Notes: generated from the sequence alone by a model not told the origin. 25,604 nt of DNA from CAZSVE01 sp964610175 (GCA_964610175.1 CAZSVE010000043.1:1-25604); one strand, 5' to 3'; shown: positions 13,747 to 22,561, counted from the first letter of the stretch. A program made the numbers and translations.

Positions 13747-15216
13747 TTACGCGTTGGTTCCGTAGTTGGGGGCTTCCTTGGTGATGCTGACATCGTGGAC
13801 ATGGCTTTCCTGGGCACCGGCGGTGGTGATTCGGACAAAAGAGGATTTCTCGCGCAGGTCGCTGAGGGCGCGGGAGCCGGTGTAGCCCATGCTGGCGCGC
13901 AGTCCGCCGAGGAGTTGATGGATCACCGAGGGTAGTGGACCCTTGTACGGTACCCGTCCTTCGATGCCTTCGGGTACCAGTTTCTCCAATTCGGTGATCT
14001 CTTCCTGGAGATAGCGGTCGCGGGAGCCGTGCTGTTCGGACATGGCGCCGAGGGACCCCATGCCGCGGTAGGATTTGTAATAACGGCCCTGGTAGAGCTC
14101 GACGCCACCTGGGGATTCTTCGGTGCCGGCGAATAATCCCCCGATCATGACCGACCAGGCGCCCGCGGCGATGGCCTTGGCGATGTCGCCGGAATAGCGA
14201 ATGCCGCCATCGGCGATGACGGGAATGCCGGTGTCCCGTAGCGCCCGGCTGACGTTGCTGATGGCGGTTACCTGGGGTATCCCGACCCCTGCCACGATTC
14301 GTGTCGTACAGATGGATCCGGGGCCGATGCCTACCTTTACGGCGTCGGCACCGGCATCGGCCAATGCCCGGGCGGCGTCGAAGGTGGCGATGTTGCCGGC
14401 GATGACCTCGACGTGGGGATGGTGTTGCTTTAGCCATTTTACGCGATCCAATACGCCTTCGGAGTGTCCATGGGCCGTATCCACCACCAGGACATCGACA
14501 CCGGCCTCGATCAGCGCGGATACCCGTTGTTCGGTTCTTTCTCCGGTGCTGATGGCGGCGCCTACCCGCAGGCGCTGGTGTTCGTCCTTGCATGCGTTGG
14601 GGTATTCGGTGGCTTTTTGGATGTCTTTTACGGTGACGAGTCCCCGTAGTTGGAAGTCACTGTTGATTACCAGCACCTTTTCGATGCGGTGTTGATGGAG
14701 TAGTCCGCGGATTTCGTCGCGATTGGTGCCTTCGCGCACGGTTACCAGGCGATCCGCAGGTGTCATTGCCATGGAAACGGGTTCTTCCAATCTGGTTTCG
14801 AAGCGAAGGTCCCGGCTTGTCACGATTCCGACCAGGGCCTTTCCATCGACGACGGGGACCCCGGATATCTTGTTGCGATGCGTGAGCGCGATGACCTCCC
14901 GGATGGTGGTCTTGGGGGAGACGGTGATTGGATCCTTGATGACGCCGCTTTCGAATTTCTTGACCATCCGGACCTGACGCGCTTGCTCTCCGATGGTCAT
15001 GTTCTTGTGGATGATCCCGATACCGCCTTCCTGGGCCATGACGATGGCGAGCCGATCTTCGGTGACGGTGTCCATGGCGGCCGAGATGAGTGGAATATTG
15101 AGAGGAATATTGCGCGTGGCCCTGGTCGAGAGGTGTGCCTGGCGAGGCAGCATGTCGGAGTAATCGGGGACCAGCAGGACATCGTCGAACGTGAGGGCTT
15201 GTTCGGTAATGCGCAT
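13747..15216 (-). CDS. guaB: Inosine-5'-monophosphate dehydrogenase
   Basis: IMPDH oxidises IMP to XMP with NAD+, the committed step of GMP synthesis, in the cytoplasm. The 489-aa product starts at the ATG complementary to 15214-15216 (MRITEQALTFDDVLLVP), which has AAAGGAAA eight bases upstream; a GTG six codons earlier is less likely. The TIM-barrel catalytic domain is split by two CBS domains (about residues 95-205, with ISGVPVVDG and GLVTVKDI). The catalytic loop is GPGSICTTRIVAGVG with Cys303, and the flap contains YRGMGSLGAM. All key residues are present and the length is normal. guaA, often next to guaB, is not in the window. The gene converges with the membrane ATPase gene, leaving 24 bases between the stops. 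Confidence 0.98.
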   Translation of the reverse strand: MRITEQALTFDDVLLVPDYSDMLPRQAHLSTRATRNIPLNIPLISAAMDTVTEDRLAIVMAQEGGIGIIHKNMTIGEQARQVRMVKKFESGVIKDPITVSPKTTIREVIALTHRNKISGVPVVDGKALVGIVTSRDLRFETRLEEPVSMAMTPADRLVTVREGTNRDEIRGLLHQHRIEKVLVINSDFQLRGLVTVKDIQKATEYPNACKDEHQRLRVGAAISTGERTEQRVSALIEAGVDVLVVDTAHGHSEGVLDRVKWLKQHHPHVEVIAGNIATFDAARALADAGADAVKVGIGPGSICTTRIVAGVGIPQVTAISNVSRALRDTGIPVIADGGIRYSGDIAKAIAAGAWSVMIGGLFAGTEESPGGVELYQGRYYKSYRGMGSLGAMSEQHGSRDRYLQEEITELEKLVPEGIEGRVPYKGPLPSVIHQLLGGLRASMGYTGSRALSDLREKSSFVRITTAGAQESHVHDVSITKEAPNYGTNA

Positions 15217-15252
15217 GACGGTTTCCTTTGGCACGAAGAAAAGGTCTGATAA

Positions 15253-15273
15253 CCAGCGGGTGCATTACGCTGG
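15253..15273 (-). promoter_or_regulatory. Small hairpin in the guaB leader
   Basis: CCAGCG (15253-15258) and CGCTGG (15268-15273) can pair around a nine-base loop, about 37 bases before the guaB start. It does not match any riboswitch I know and may be incidental. Confidence 0.25.
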
Positions 15274-15390
15274 CATCTAGGTTCCTCCCGTGCGAGGGTT
15301 TCGGGATGGGGCCGGATGTGAATAGAACCCCCGTCATGGGGATCCGTGTACGGAGAAAGTGTGGGTTTAGGGTTGTTTTGTTCGAGATAT

Positions 15391-15473
15391 CGAATGAAGC
15401 CTGTTTTACAGAACCAATTTCGCTTTACCGATGCTTGGGTCTGCCTTGTTGGTTCGAGCACAGGCTTCATTCG
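15391..15473. repeat. 83-bp element with 14-bp perfect terminal inverted repeats
   Basis: It starts CGAATGAAGCCTGT (15391-15404) and ends with the exact reverse complement (15460-15473). A second internal pair, GAACCAA (15411-15417) and TTGGTTC (15449-15455), lies inside it. It has no coding capacity and sits between the PhaC-like gene and guaB. Confidence 0.8.
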
Positions 15474-15474
15474 T

Positions 15475-15514
15475 CATGAGCGGGGTATCTTGCGATACCG
15501 CCGCTCATGTTTTT
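15475..15514. terminator. Strong hairpin with T-tract on the plus strand
   Basis: The arms CATGAGCGG + GGTATC and GATACC + CCGCTCATG form a 15-bp stem with one bulged base and a TTGC loop, followed by TTTTT on the plus strand. It lies 30 bases beyond the stop of the minus-strand PhaC-like gene. The T-tract has plus-strand polarity although no plus-strand gene ends here, so it may be a partial bidirectional terminator. Confidence 0.5.
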
Positions 15515-15544
15515 CGACCGGGAGTCGAGCGTTCAGGGAGTACC

Positions 15545-17038
15545 CTACGCCTTCGACGCCTGCTTTTTGGTGGCGGATACATCGAGCTGGAATTTCACCG
15601 GACCGCGATACTTGGTACCATCCTTGGCCGTGAATTCTCCGTTGACGGGGGATTTCTTGTTGTAGGGGCTGGTGAGAATCGCGACGTGACCGCCCGGGAA
15701 TGGGACGCTTTCTACCACGGAGCTGTCCTTGATGTACCTGTTGGCCGCAGTGGCGCAGGGTGGAGTCACCAGGTCGTCTTTCATGGCGTAGTTTTGATAC
15801 CACTTCACCCCTAGCTTGCCAAGGTCATTTACGTTGAGTGGCTTGCCGTAGAGATCCACGGGCAGGTCGCCATTTACCGAAATGGGCTTCTGGAATGTGA
15901 GTGAACTCATCTTTGCGATTTCGAGCGGCAGGTGCACACGTTCCTTGAGCAGCCAACGGAACAGGGCGGCTACGGTCTTGCCGGGGTTTTTCTCCGTTGC
16001 CTTTTGGAGCGAGATTTGGTCGAGCACCTTGACCAGAGGATTTTCACGATCGATGGCCACGAAACGCATGCCGAGGCTCAACAGGTAGCCATTGGCGACC
16101 TTGTTGCCGCTGGGAAGGGTCGTGGTGATGAAGTCGTGATGCATCTGGGGCATGCCGCTGATGGCCTCGCTGAAGGTGCCATCGATGGGTGCCACATTGC
16201 TGATGATCGTGTCGCAAACATCGGTGAGCGTTCCCGACAGGACGTTCATCAGGCAGATGTACCCACCTTGACAGGTACCGTTGAGGGTTACCTTTTGGCC
16301 GTGTTTTTCCTTGAGCTTTTGGCAAAGTTCCCTGGTTTGGTCGCAATCGCCGTCTGGTGTCGTCTTTTGAACGAGCTCGTTCGTCATGATGTCCTTGACG
16401 ACACGCACGTAGGTGGGAATCCCCTCGTTGGCGAAGGAATGGGCATAGCTCTTGTCTTCCCAGGGAAGGAAACCGAGGATATGTACGCCGAGCATGTAGG
16501 GTGGGACCAGAATCATGGGCTTGAGGTCATCGCGAACTTTGACGCCCGGTTTGATGGGCAATATCTGGTATAAAAGGAATGTATCGGTTTCGTGGACGAG
16601 TTTGTAGTCGGAGGTATGGAACTGAAAGCCGAATTCGTCTTTGATTTTTTCGATCTGCTCATGGAAGTTGGCCACGGCCTCCATGATCTCGGCCTCGCGC
16701 CGCATGAACCCGGTAATGTTTTCTCCTTCCTTTTTGTTGGAGAAAGTGTTGAAGAATGCCTGGGTCGCCTCTTGTATCTGATCGTAGACATATCCCGTTA
16801 GTTTCTCTTGGGTGGCCGACGACGCTTTGGTTGCGATTTCCTGGTTGTGTTGCAATATTTCCATGGTCTCCATGAGACTCAAGGGATTATCGCGGGCCGC
16901 CTGCAGCGCGATCTGGGCCGCAATCATCATGCTGTCGTTCATCTCGGCATGCTCTCGGTTCGTGGCCCGGGTGAGAGCAAGGGTGTAACGGATCCAACTC
17001 GTGGCGATATCGGGTAAATCTTTCAGGGCTGCTTGCAT
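15545..17038 (-). CDS. PhaC-like alpha/beta hydrolase (poly-hydroxyalkanoate synthase family relative)
   Basis: The start is the ATG at 17036-17038, preceded by AGAGAGG; an upstream extension of 12 codons is possible. The 497-aa product has an alpha/beta-hydrolase core with a lipase-box-like GTCQGG, where Cys256 takes the nucleophile place as in PHA synthases. The acid is Asp421 or Asp422 (MKDDLVTPP) and the histidine is His451 (FPGGHVAIL). The N-terminal ~150 residues are helical and charged. PHA synthases polymerise hydroxyacyl-CoA into storage granules. This protein is longer than class III PhaC, diverged, and has no phaE, phaA or phaB beside it, so true synthase activity is uncertain. A depolymerase or acyltransferase role is also possible. 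Confidence 0.7.
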   Translation of the reverse strand: MQAALKDLPDIATSWIRYTLALTRATNREHAEMNDSMMIAAQIALQAARDNPLSLMETMEILQHNQEIATKASSATQEKLTGYVYDQIQEATQAFFNTFSNKKEGENITGFMRREAEIMEAVANFHEQIEKIKDEFGFQFHTSDYKLVHETDTFLLYQILPIKPGVKVRDDLKPMILVPPYMLGVHILGFLPWEDKSYAHSFANEGIPTYVRVVKDIMTNELVQKTTPDGDCDQTRELCQKLKEKHGQKVTLNGTCQGGYICLMNVLSGTLTDVCDTIISNVAPIDGTFSEAISGMPQMHHDFITTTLPSGNKVANGYLLSLGMRFVAIDRENPLVKVLDQISLQKATEKNPGKTVAALFRWLLKERVHLPLEIAKMSSLTFQKPISVNGDLPVDLYGKPLNVNDLGKLGVKWYQNYAMKDDLVTPPCATAANRYIKDSSVVESVPFPGGHVAILTSPYNKKSPVNGEFTAKDGTKYRGPVKFQLDVSATKKQASKA

Positions 17039-17108
17039 TATTCTGTACCTCTCTGACCGATTAGGCGGGTTCAATCTGAAAATCTATCAAGAATCAAGCC
17101 GGGGCATT

Positions 17109-17189
17109 ATCCTTATCGGAATCACCATGGCATGCCACATAGATCATCAACCGCTTGGGCGCACAAGCCATTGGATTTCCGATAAGGAT
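17109..17189. repeat. 81-bp element with 13-bp perfect terminal inverted repeats
   Basis: ATCCTTATCGGAA (17109-17121) is matched by its exact reverse complement at 17177-17189. It lies in the gap between the AsmA-type gene and the PhaC-like gene, where the latter's promoter would be expected. Its size is close to that of the 15391-15473 element, but the ends differ. Confidence 0.75.
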
Positions 17190-17318
17190 TGTCATATTTC
17201 CGTCCCATTCCCCGTGCGTGACGTGAATTGGGAGCCGAGCCTCGATTGGACGGGAAGAATACCAAATCACGCATTGTATTGGTATCGAATATCTTGTCGT
17301 CGGTTAAGGTGATCCGGG

Positions 17319-19607
17319 TTATCGCCCCAGAAGGTTATCGAGTCCACCTTCCAGCGCTTTGCCCAGATCTTCGCCGACCTCCCCAGTCAACTTGTCGCCC
17401 AATTCTTTGAAGAGGATCTTTTTTAGCTCTTTTTCGGTCTTTTCTTTCACTTTTTGCTTTACTTTTTCCTTTGCCTTTTTTTTGAATTCGTTCGTGATCC
17501 CTTCGAGTACGCTACCGGTAAGTGTTTCCATGTCGAGGCAATTCGGCGCGCCCATGGGACCGTTGCAGGTAATGGGAATGTCCAGACCGGATAATTCGTC
17601 GAATGCCTTTCCGCCTTGCCCCTCGCAGGTAAAGGAGGGTTTCACGATGAATTTGGCATTGTCGAACCGATCGGCGCCGATATCGATGGCACCGCTTACC
17701 CCCTCGAGGCGCAGCATGGGTGCCTTTAGCACCAGGGTCTTGTTGATATGGACGCGTCCATTTTCGATGGGAAGCTGTCCTGTCAACTCCTGGAATTCGG
17801 TGCCTTGGGGTGCCCCCTGGTCGGCAGCACTGGCGCCACCTGTCTGTTTCAGGATCGAGTTGGCGATGCTGCACACGGTGTGTACGATGTCGATTGCTTT
17901 TATCATGCCATTTTGGAATTTGAAGTCGGTATTTCCCGCCAGTGTCTTCTTGAGGTCTTCCGAGGTTGCTCCAACGGCATTGACATCGAGCGCGAACTGG
18001 AGTTTTCCGGATACGAGATCATCTCCCTGGAGGTCGCGAAGCAGGGGGCCGATCTGCACACCTGCGAGTTCTTCATCGAGACTGATGTGTATCTTCTCAC
18101 CGCGGGCATCGATGGCAACATTGCCCGAGTAACTACCTCCATAGATATCCATCTTTACGGGGTGGGCCTGGATTACGCCATTTTTCGCCCTCAGATCCAG
18201 CGCGAGATCGGAGAGTTTCAGGTTGGCGATGGCGAGCTTGCCGATTCGCGCCTTTCCATGGATATTCAGGGCGCGTAATGCATCGATGGGGAGCCGGGTG
18301 GCCTGGGAGGCGGCGGCCCCTGGTGTGGTGGGAGAGGGTGTGCCTTGGGGGTTGTCGCTCTCGCTGGGTTTCGTTGCCGGCAGGTAACGATCGACGTCGA
18401 TGCTGTCCAGATCGAGATCGAAGCGAACGGCCAATGCCGAGAAATCATCGATGGCCAACGTGCCGTTCAGGATGGTTTCATCCAGCCGGATGGTCAGTGG
18501 CTTTAGGTGTATTCGATCGGTTGTTCCTTGAATGACGGTCGATAGGGATGCCGATGCGAGTGCTTTCGGATCCGCGGTTTCGGGAACCTGCTGACCGAGT
18601 TCGGTGAGCAGGGCGCGTGGATTGAATTTTTCCAGTTCGAGTGTTCCATCGAAAGCGGGTTTGTCGAGTAACCGAGTGACGGCAATGGCACCATTTGCAT
18701 CGATTCGTCCCATGGTGAGGGTCAGGTTCTTTGCCCGCAGGGTTTGTTTTGCCAGATCGGCGTCGATATCGGCCTTGAAGCCCAGGGCGAGCTTACCGTT
18801 CGGGAGGGATTGACCGGCAAGTTTTCCGGTGACATCGAGGTTTGCCAGGTGAAATACCTGCTTCGCGAAGTCGGCGGTGAATTTTGCGCTGCTGTCTACC
18901 TGCCCGCTGATGCGTGGTTTGTTTCCTGCTATCTTGAATGATGCCTCGATATCCACCGGTTCCTGGAGGGTCATGGATTCTGTAGGAAACTTGGGTGCGA
19001 TTGCCCCGGTTTCGATGTTCAATTCCTCGAGTCGGTAATGTTGGCCGTTTTGGGCATCGTTCCAACGCAGTGCCGCATTTCGGATGTCCAAGCCACCGAT
19101 CCCCAGCACTGCCAGGGGCATCCCGTGCCTTGTGCTATCTTCCTCGACCTGTTTCGGGGCTCGATCTTTTTGCATGGCATCTTTTTGTGCGCCCTTCGAC
19201 GACAAGGCGGCGAGATCGGACCAATTGGTTCGGCCGTTCTTGTCTTTGGCGAGGTTCAATTCCAGGCCGTGCAGCTTTACGGTGCGTACTTCGAGGCGCT
19301 TTTGCAAAAGGGGCAGGAGCTTGACGCCGACTTCCATTCGTTCCAATCGGGCGAATTCGTCGTCGGGGAAGCCGGGTGCGTTCCCCAATTCCAAGGCGCC
19401 CAATTCGACGGCGATCCAGGGGAAAACGGAGAGTACGATATCCCCTTCGATATCGAGACTACGCCCGGTTTTTTCCTGAACGACTGCCGCTATCTCTTCT
19501 TTGTAGTCATTGGGGTGAAAAAAGACCGGGATGATGACGGCAATCGCGATGAAAAGGACGATTACGATCCCGAGGATGGTTCCGATGATTTTCAGCAAGG
19601 TCCTCAT
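17319..19607 (-). CDS. AsmA family protein
   Basis: The 762-aa product has an N-terminal membrane anchor (residues about 4-29, LLKIIGTILGIVIVLFIAIA) followed by the AsmA N-terminal signature FHPNDYKEEIAAVVQEKTGR and LDIEGDIVLSVFPWIAVELG. A long periplasmic beta-rich body and an AsmA_2-type C-terminal region follow (GNTDFKFQNGMIKAIDI, LTGQLPIENGRVHI, GAIDIGADRFDN). These proteins bridge inner and outer membrane and are linked to phospholipid transport and outer-membrane assembly. The last 60 residues are Lys/Glu-rich (KKKAKEKVKQKVKEKTEKE) and probably form a helix. A GGAG ribosome binding site precedes the ATG at 19607. It lies 112 bases downstream of leuD on the same strand. Confidence 0.92.
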   Translation of the reverse strand: MRTLLKIIGTILGIVIVLFIAIAVIIPVFFHPNDYKEEIAAVVQEKTGRSLDIEGDIVLSVFPWIAVELGALELGNAPGFPDDEFARLERMEVGVKLLPLLQKRLEVRTVKLHGLELNLAKDKNGRTNWSDLAALSSKGAQKDAMQKDRAPKQVEEDSTRHGMPLAVLGIGGLDIRNAALRWNDAQNGQHYRLEELNIETGAIAPKFPTESMTLQEPVDIEASFKIAGNKPRISGQVDSSAKFTADFAKQVFHLANLDVTGKLAGQSLPNGKLALGFKADIDADLAKQTLRAKNLTLTMGRIDANGAIAVTRLLDKPAFDGTLELEKFNPRALLTELGQQVPETADPKALASASLSTVIQGTTDRIHLKPLTIRLDETILNGTLAIDDFSALAVRFDLDLDSIDVDRYLPATKPSESDNPQGTPSPTTPGAAASQATRLPIDALRALNIHGKARIGKLAIANLKLSDLALDLRAKNGVIQAHPVKMDIYGGSYSGNVAIDARGEKIHISLDEELAGVQIGPLLRDLQGDDLVSGKLQFALDVNAVGATSEDLKKTLAGNTDFKFQNGMIKAIDIVHTVCSIANSILKQTGGASAADQGAPQGTEFQELTGQLPIENGRVHINKTLVLKAPMLRLEGVSGAIDIGADRFDNAKFIVKPSFTCEGQGGKAFDELSGLDIPITCNGPMGAPNCLDMETLTGSVLEGITNEFKKKAKEKVKQKVKEKTEKELKKILFKELGDKLTGEVGEDLGKALEGGLDNLLGR

Positions 19608-19719
19608 TTTCGGTTCTCCGGTTTATGTTTGTGGTTTTTTCGAATGGTGCGAGTCAGCGTTTCTTCATCGAATCGGGTGTTATTGGAGATGATTCATTCG
19701 ACTGGGTGGATTCCCTCGG

Positions 19720-20361
19720 CTATTGGCCCGGGAACAGCCACGGTGCTTCTTTTCTTCGACGCGCTTCATAGGCCCTGATCTCCGCGGTATGTTCCAGGGT
19801 CAGTCCAATTTCATCCAGTCCGTTGATGAGGCAGTATTTTTGATGGGGGGTTGTCGTGAAGGAAAAGGTTTCCTTTTTCGTGGTGACGGTTTCATTGGCA
19901 AGATCCACGGTGATCCTGTATCCCACTTCGGCATGCACTTCCGTGAAGAGCCGTTCGATGATGGAAGGGGTCAGCACCACGGGCAAAATGCCGCTCTTGA
20001 AGCAATTGCCGTAAAAGATATCGGCGAAGCTGCTGGCGATGATGACACGAAATCCATACTCCAACAGTGCCCATGGGGCATGTTCGCGGCTTGAACCGCA
20101 ACCGAAGTTGGCACCGGTCAAAAGAATGTTCGCACCTCGATAGCGCTCCTGATTCAAGACGAAATCGGGGTTCAGTGGGCGTTTGGAACAATCTTGCCCG
20201 AGCTCGCCGTGATCCAGATAACGCCACGCATCGAATGCGTGTGGCCCGAATCCGGTACGTTCGATGGACCTCAGGAATTGCTTGGGGATGATGACGTCTG
20301 TGTCGACATTGGCGCGGTCCAGCGGTGCCACCAATGCCGTGAGTTTCGTAAAGGGTTCCAT
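19720..20361 (-). CDS. leuD: 3-isopropylmalate dehydratase small subunit
   Basis: LeuD, with LeuC, isomerises 2-isopropylmalate to 3-isopropylmalate in leucine synthesis. The 213-aa product has the typical start (MEPFTKLTALVAPLDRANVDTD with VIIPKQFL), the swivelling-domain motif GANFGCGSSREHAPWAL, and FADIFYGNCFKSGILPV. Length and order are normal for the bacterial subunit. The large-subunit gene leuC and the rest of the leu operon are usually adjacent upstream; here the upstream neighbour is a thioesterase 45 bases away on the same strand. LeuC must therefore be encoded elsewhere. Confidence 0.97.
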   Translation of the reverse strand: MEPFTKLTALVAPLDRANVDTDVIIPKQFLRSIERTGFGPHAFDAWRYLDHGELGQDCSKRPLNPDFVLNQERYRGANILLTGANFGCGSSREHAPWALLEYGFRVIIASSFADIFYGNCFKSGILPVVLTPSIIERLFTEVHAEVGYRITVDLANETVTTKKETFSFTTTPHQKYCLINGLDEIGLTLEHTAEIRAYEARRRKEAPWLFPGQ

Positions 20362-20406
20362 GGGTTATCAGGATGATTTGTTTGTTTTTATTCTGGCGAA
20401 GCTTTG

Positions 20407-20832
20407 CTAGAGGTCGATGATGGTATTCGTCAGGCGGCTTGCGCAGATCAACCTGTCTTCCTCATCGACGATCTTGATCTCCCAGACATGGGTGCGCTTC
20501 CCCAGGTGCAGGGCCGTAGCCGTACCATGGACATAACCCGCGGTTGCGGCCTGGATATGATTGGCGTTTATTTCGACTCCGATTGGGAACTGTTTTTCCA
20601 GATCGAGATAATAGGCCGAGCCGGTGCCACCCAGGGTTTCGGAAAACGCCGCCGATGCCCCGCCATGCAAGGCGCCCTGGGGTTGCCGGGTGCGCTCATC
20701 CACCGGCATCCTGCCCTTGACGAATTTATCACCGATTTCCAGGATCTCTATGCCGAGATGACCGATGAGGGACCCTCGCATCAATTCGTTGATGGTTTCC
20801 AATGTCATGTTGGATAGGGTTGGATTGGGCAT
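20407..20832 (-). CDS. PaaI/YdiI-type hotdog-fold thioesterase
   Basis: The 141-aa product is a single hotdog domain of the acyl-CoA thioesterase group that includes PaaI, EntH and MenI/YdiI. Visible features are GALHGGASAAFSETLGG, with the HGG turn (56-58) and the catalytic-type Glu65, and then VEINANHIQAATAGYVHGTA. These enzymes hydrolyse aromatic or acyl-CoA thioesters; similarity to YdiI suggests 1,4-dihydroxy-2-naphthoyl-CoA or a general proofreading substrate, but this is not decidable here. GGTGA nine bases before the ATG at 20830-20832 supports the start. That start codon overlaps the proposed start of queG on the other strand. It may be co-transcribed with leuD. Confidence 0.9.
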   Translation of the reverse strand: MPNPTLSNMTLETINELMRGSLIGHLGIEILEIGDKFVKGRMPVDERTRQPQGALHGGASAAFSETLGGTGSAYYLDLEKQFPIGVEINANHIQAATAGYVHGTATALHLGKRTHVWEIKIVDEEDRLICASRLTNTIIDL

Positions 20833-22174
20833 GAATTTTCACCGATTGTTCGAGGTCATGAATCGCGAATTTCAGGTTTCAGTGGATTATCAACGCTTGT
20901 GTGAAGATATCAAGTGCTGGGGCACCGAACTCGGTTTTCGGCGGGTCGGTGTTTCTTCCATCGATCTTGCGGGGGACGAGAGACGGTTTCAAGAATGGCT
21001 GGCCGCCGGTTACCACGGTGAAATGTCCTACATGGCGCGTCATGGTCTGAAGAGAAGCCGACCGGCGGAGCTTGTTCCGGGGACCTGTCGGGTCATCAGC
21101 GCCAGCATGGATTACCTGCCGGAGGCGGGTATCGCGGGCGCCATGCGGGTGTTGCGTGACCCGCATCTAGGTTACGTCGCCCGTTATGCCTTGGGCAGGG
21201 ATTACCACAAGGTGTTGCGTCGACGGCTTGCCCGACTCTTGCAACGGATCGTGACGCAGACGGGTCAAGGGCAATATCGAGTTCCATACCGAGGTGCGAA
21301 TACCACTGCTGTAAATATCTCTGTCGGCAAGGCATTTTGTTCTCCGGAGGGTTCGAGGGGGTTGGATTCCAATGATTCCAAGGGGTTGGATTGCAAGGAC
21401 CTGGATTGGAACGCCGATGCGGGGTTGGATACGGAACTGCCGGGTACGGGGCCGAGGCCGGAGCCGGATATGGGGCTGGATGCGGATCTCGGTACGGATA
21501 CGAACCCCGATCCGTTCCAGGGAAGGGTATTCGTCGATAGCGCGCCGGTATTGGAGAAGGCCCTTGCTCGGAATGCAGGCCTCGGCTGGATCGGCAAGCA
21601 TGGCAATCTTATCCAGCGAAAGGCCGGTTCGTGCTTTTTGCTCGGGGAGATCTACACCAATGTACCGCTACCCGTCGATACACCATCCCAGAGGCATTGT
21701 GGCACCTGCCGCGCCTGTATCACCGCCTGTCCCACCGGGGCAATCGTGGCCCCCTACCGATTGGATGCGCGCAAATGCGTGGCCTATCTCACCATGGAAT
21801 ACCGCGGTGTCATTCCGTTGCCGCTTCGTGAAAAGATCGGCAACAGGATCTTCGGTTGCGATGATTGTCAGATTGCATGCCCCTGGAATTGTTTCGCACG
21901 CACCACTGGCGAGCGGGATTTTTCTCCGCGCAATGGTCTCGACGTGCCGTCGCTGGTGGATCTTTTCCGGTGGTCGGAGGCAGAGTTTCAGGAACGCACC
22001 ACGGGTTCGGCGCTTCGGCGCATCGGGTACGAATGCTGGTTGCGCAATATCGCTGTGGCCATGGGCAACACCCCTCCCTCGACGCGCATGGCTGCGGTAC
22101 TCGAAGAGAGGGTAGGATATCCTTCCCCTTTTGTCGCCGAGCATGTGGCCTGGGCCCTGGCGCGGCATCGCTGA
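20831..22174 (+). CDS. queG: Epoxyqueuosine reductase
   Basis: QueG reduces epoxyqueuosine to queuosine in tRNA, using cobalamin and two [4Fe-4S] clusters. From ATG 20831 the product has 447 residues; ATG 20858 and GTG 20882 are alternative starts, the last giving the usual short N-terminus before DYQRLCEDIKCWGTELGF. Key features are WLAAGYHGEMSYM, YARYALGRDYHKVLRRRL, VDSAPVLEKALARNAGLGWI, GKHGNLI, and the cluster motifs CGTCRACITACPTGAI and CDDCQIACPWN. It is about 70 residues longer than typical because of an insertion between the YHKVLRRRL helix and VDSAPVLE. The insertion (about 21330-21520) is Asp/Gly-rich with repeated GLD units. All catalytic and cluster residues remain. Confidence 0.93.
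   Translation: MNFHRLFEVMNREFQVSVDYQRLCEDIKCWGTELGFRRVGVSSIDLAGDERRFQEWLAAGYHGEMSYMARHGLKRSRPAELVPGTCRVISASMDYLPEAGIAGAMRVLRDPHLGYVARYALGRDYHKVLRRRLARLLQRIVTQTGQGQYRVPYRGANTTAVNISVGKAFCSPEGSRGLDSNDSKGLDCKDLDWNADAGLDTELPGTGPRPEPDMGLDADLGTDTNPDPFQGRVFVDSAPVLEKALARNAGLGWIGKHGNLIQRKAGSCFLLGEIYTNVPLPVDTPSQRHCGTCRACITACPTGAIVAPYRLDARKCVAYLTMEYRGVIPLPLREKIGNRIFGCDDCQIACPWNCFARTTGERDFSPRNGLDVPSLVDLFRWSEAEFQERTTGSALRRIGYECWLRNIAVAMGNTPPSTRMAAVLEERVGYPSPFVAEHVAWALARHR
21340..21520. repeat. Imperfect repeats within queG encoding GLD-type units
   Basis: Variants of GGGGTTGGAT recur at about 21358, 21379 and 21420, with related GGATATGGGGCTGGAT near 21470. They encode GLDSNDSK, GLDCKDLD, GLDTELPG and GLDADLG. 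The stretch has no counterpart in ordinary QueG proteins and looks like an expanded low-complexity insert. Confidence 0.65.
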
Positions 22175-22561
22175 ATGTCTCTTATGGCCAGTGAGTTGCC
22201 GGTTCAAGGGTTTCCTGTTTGTACTCGTAGGCTACGATCCGTTGAACCGCTACTTGTGGAATCTCGAACAGAATCTCGAACAAAATGGTCAAGAGAATTT
22301 TGCTTTTTGTCATTTCGACCGAAGGGAGATAATGACACCCGTTTTTCTTTGTCCGGAGGGTTTTGGTTCCGGCTATGCCGGGTTGGGAGGAAGGATTTGG
22401 TATGGAAAGGCCATTGTGAGTCGAAGTTTTTAGTTTGTTTATTTCCCGCTCATTTTCACAAATGAGTTTTACAAAACGCTAATTTTGCTCTGCTAATACC
22501 AAATTCATGCTTCGTCGGTTTGGGGCGAGGCTTCGCTAGCAAATTGAGGTGATGATTGAAA
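22175..22561. other. Intergenic region with small repeats
   Basis: No gene is seen in these ~390 bases. It contains a tandem AATCTCGAACA pair (about 22258-22279), an inverted repeat GTCATT...AATGAC (22309-22336) around TCGACCGAAGGGAGAT that resembles a common dispersed bacterial repeat, and a 7-bp hairpin CTCATTT/AAATGAG (22449-22466) followed by TTTT, which may be a weak terminator. The AT-rich end before 22550 is where the promoter of the dioxygenase gene would be expected. Confidence 0.5.
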
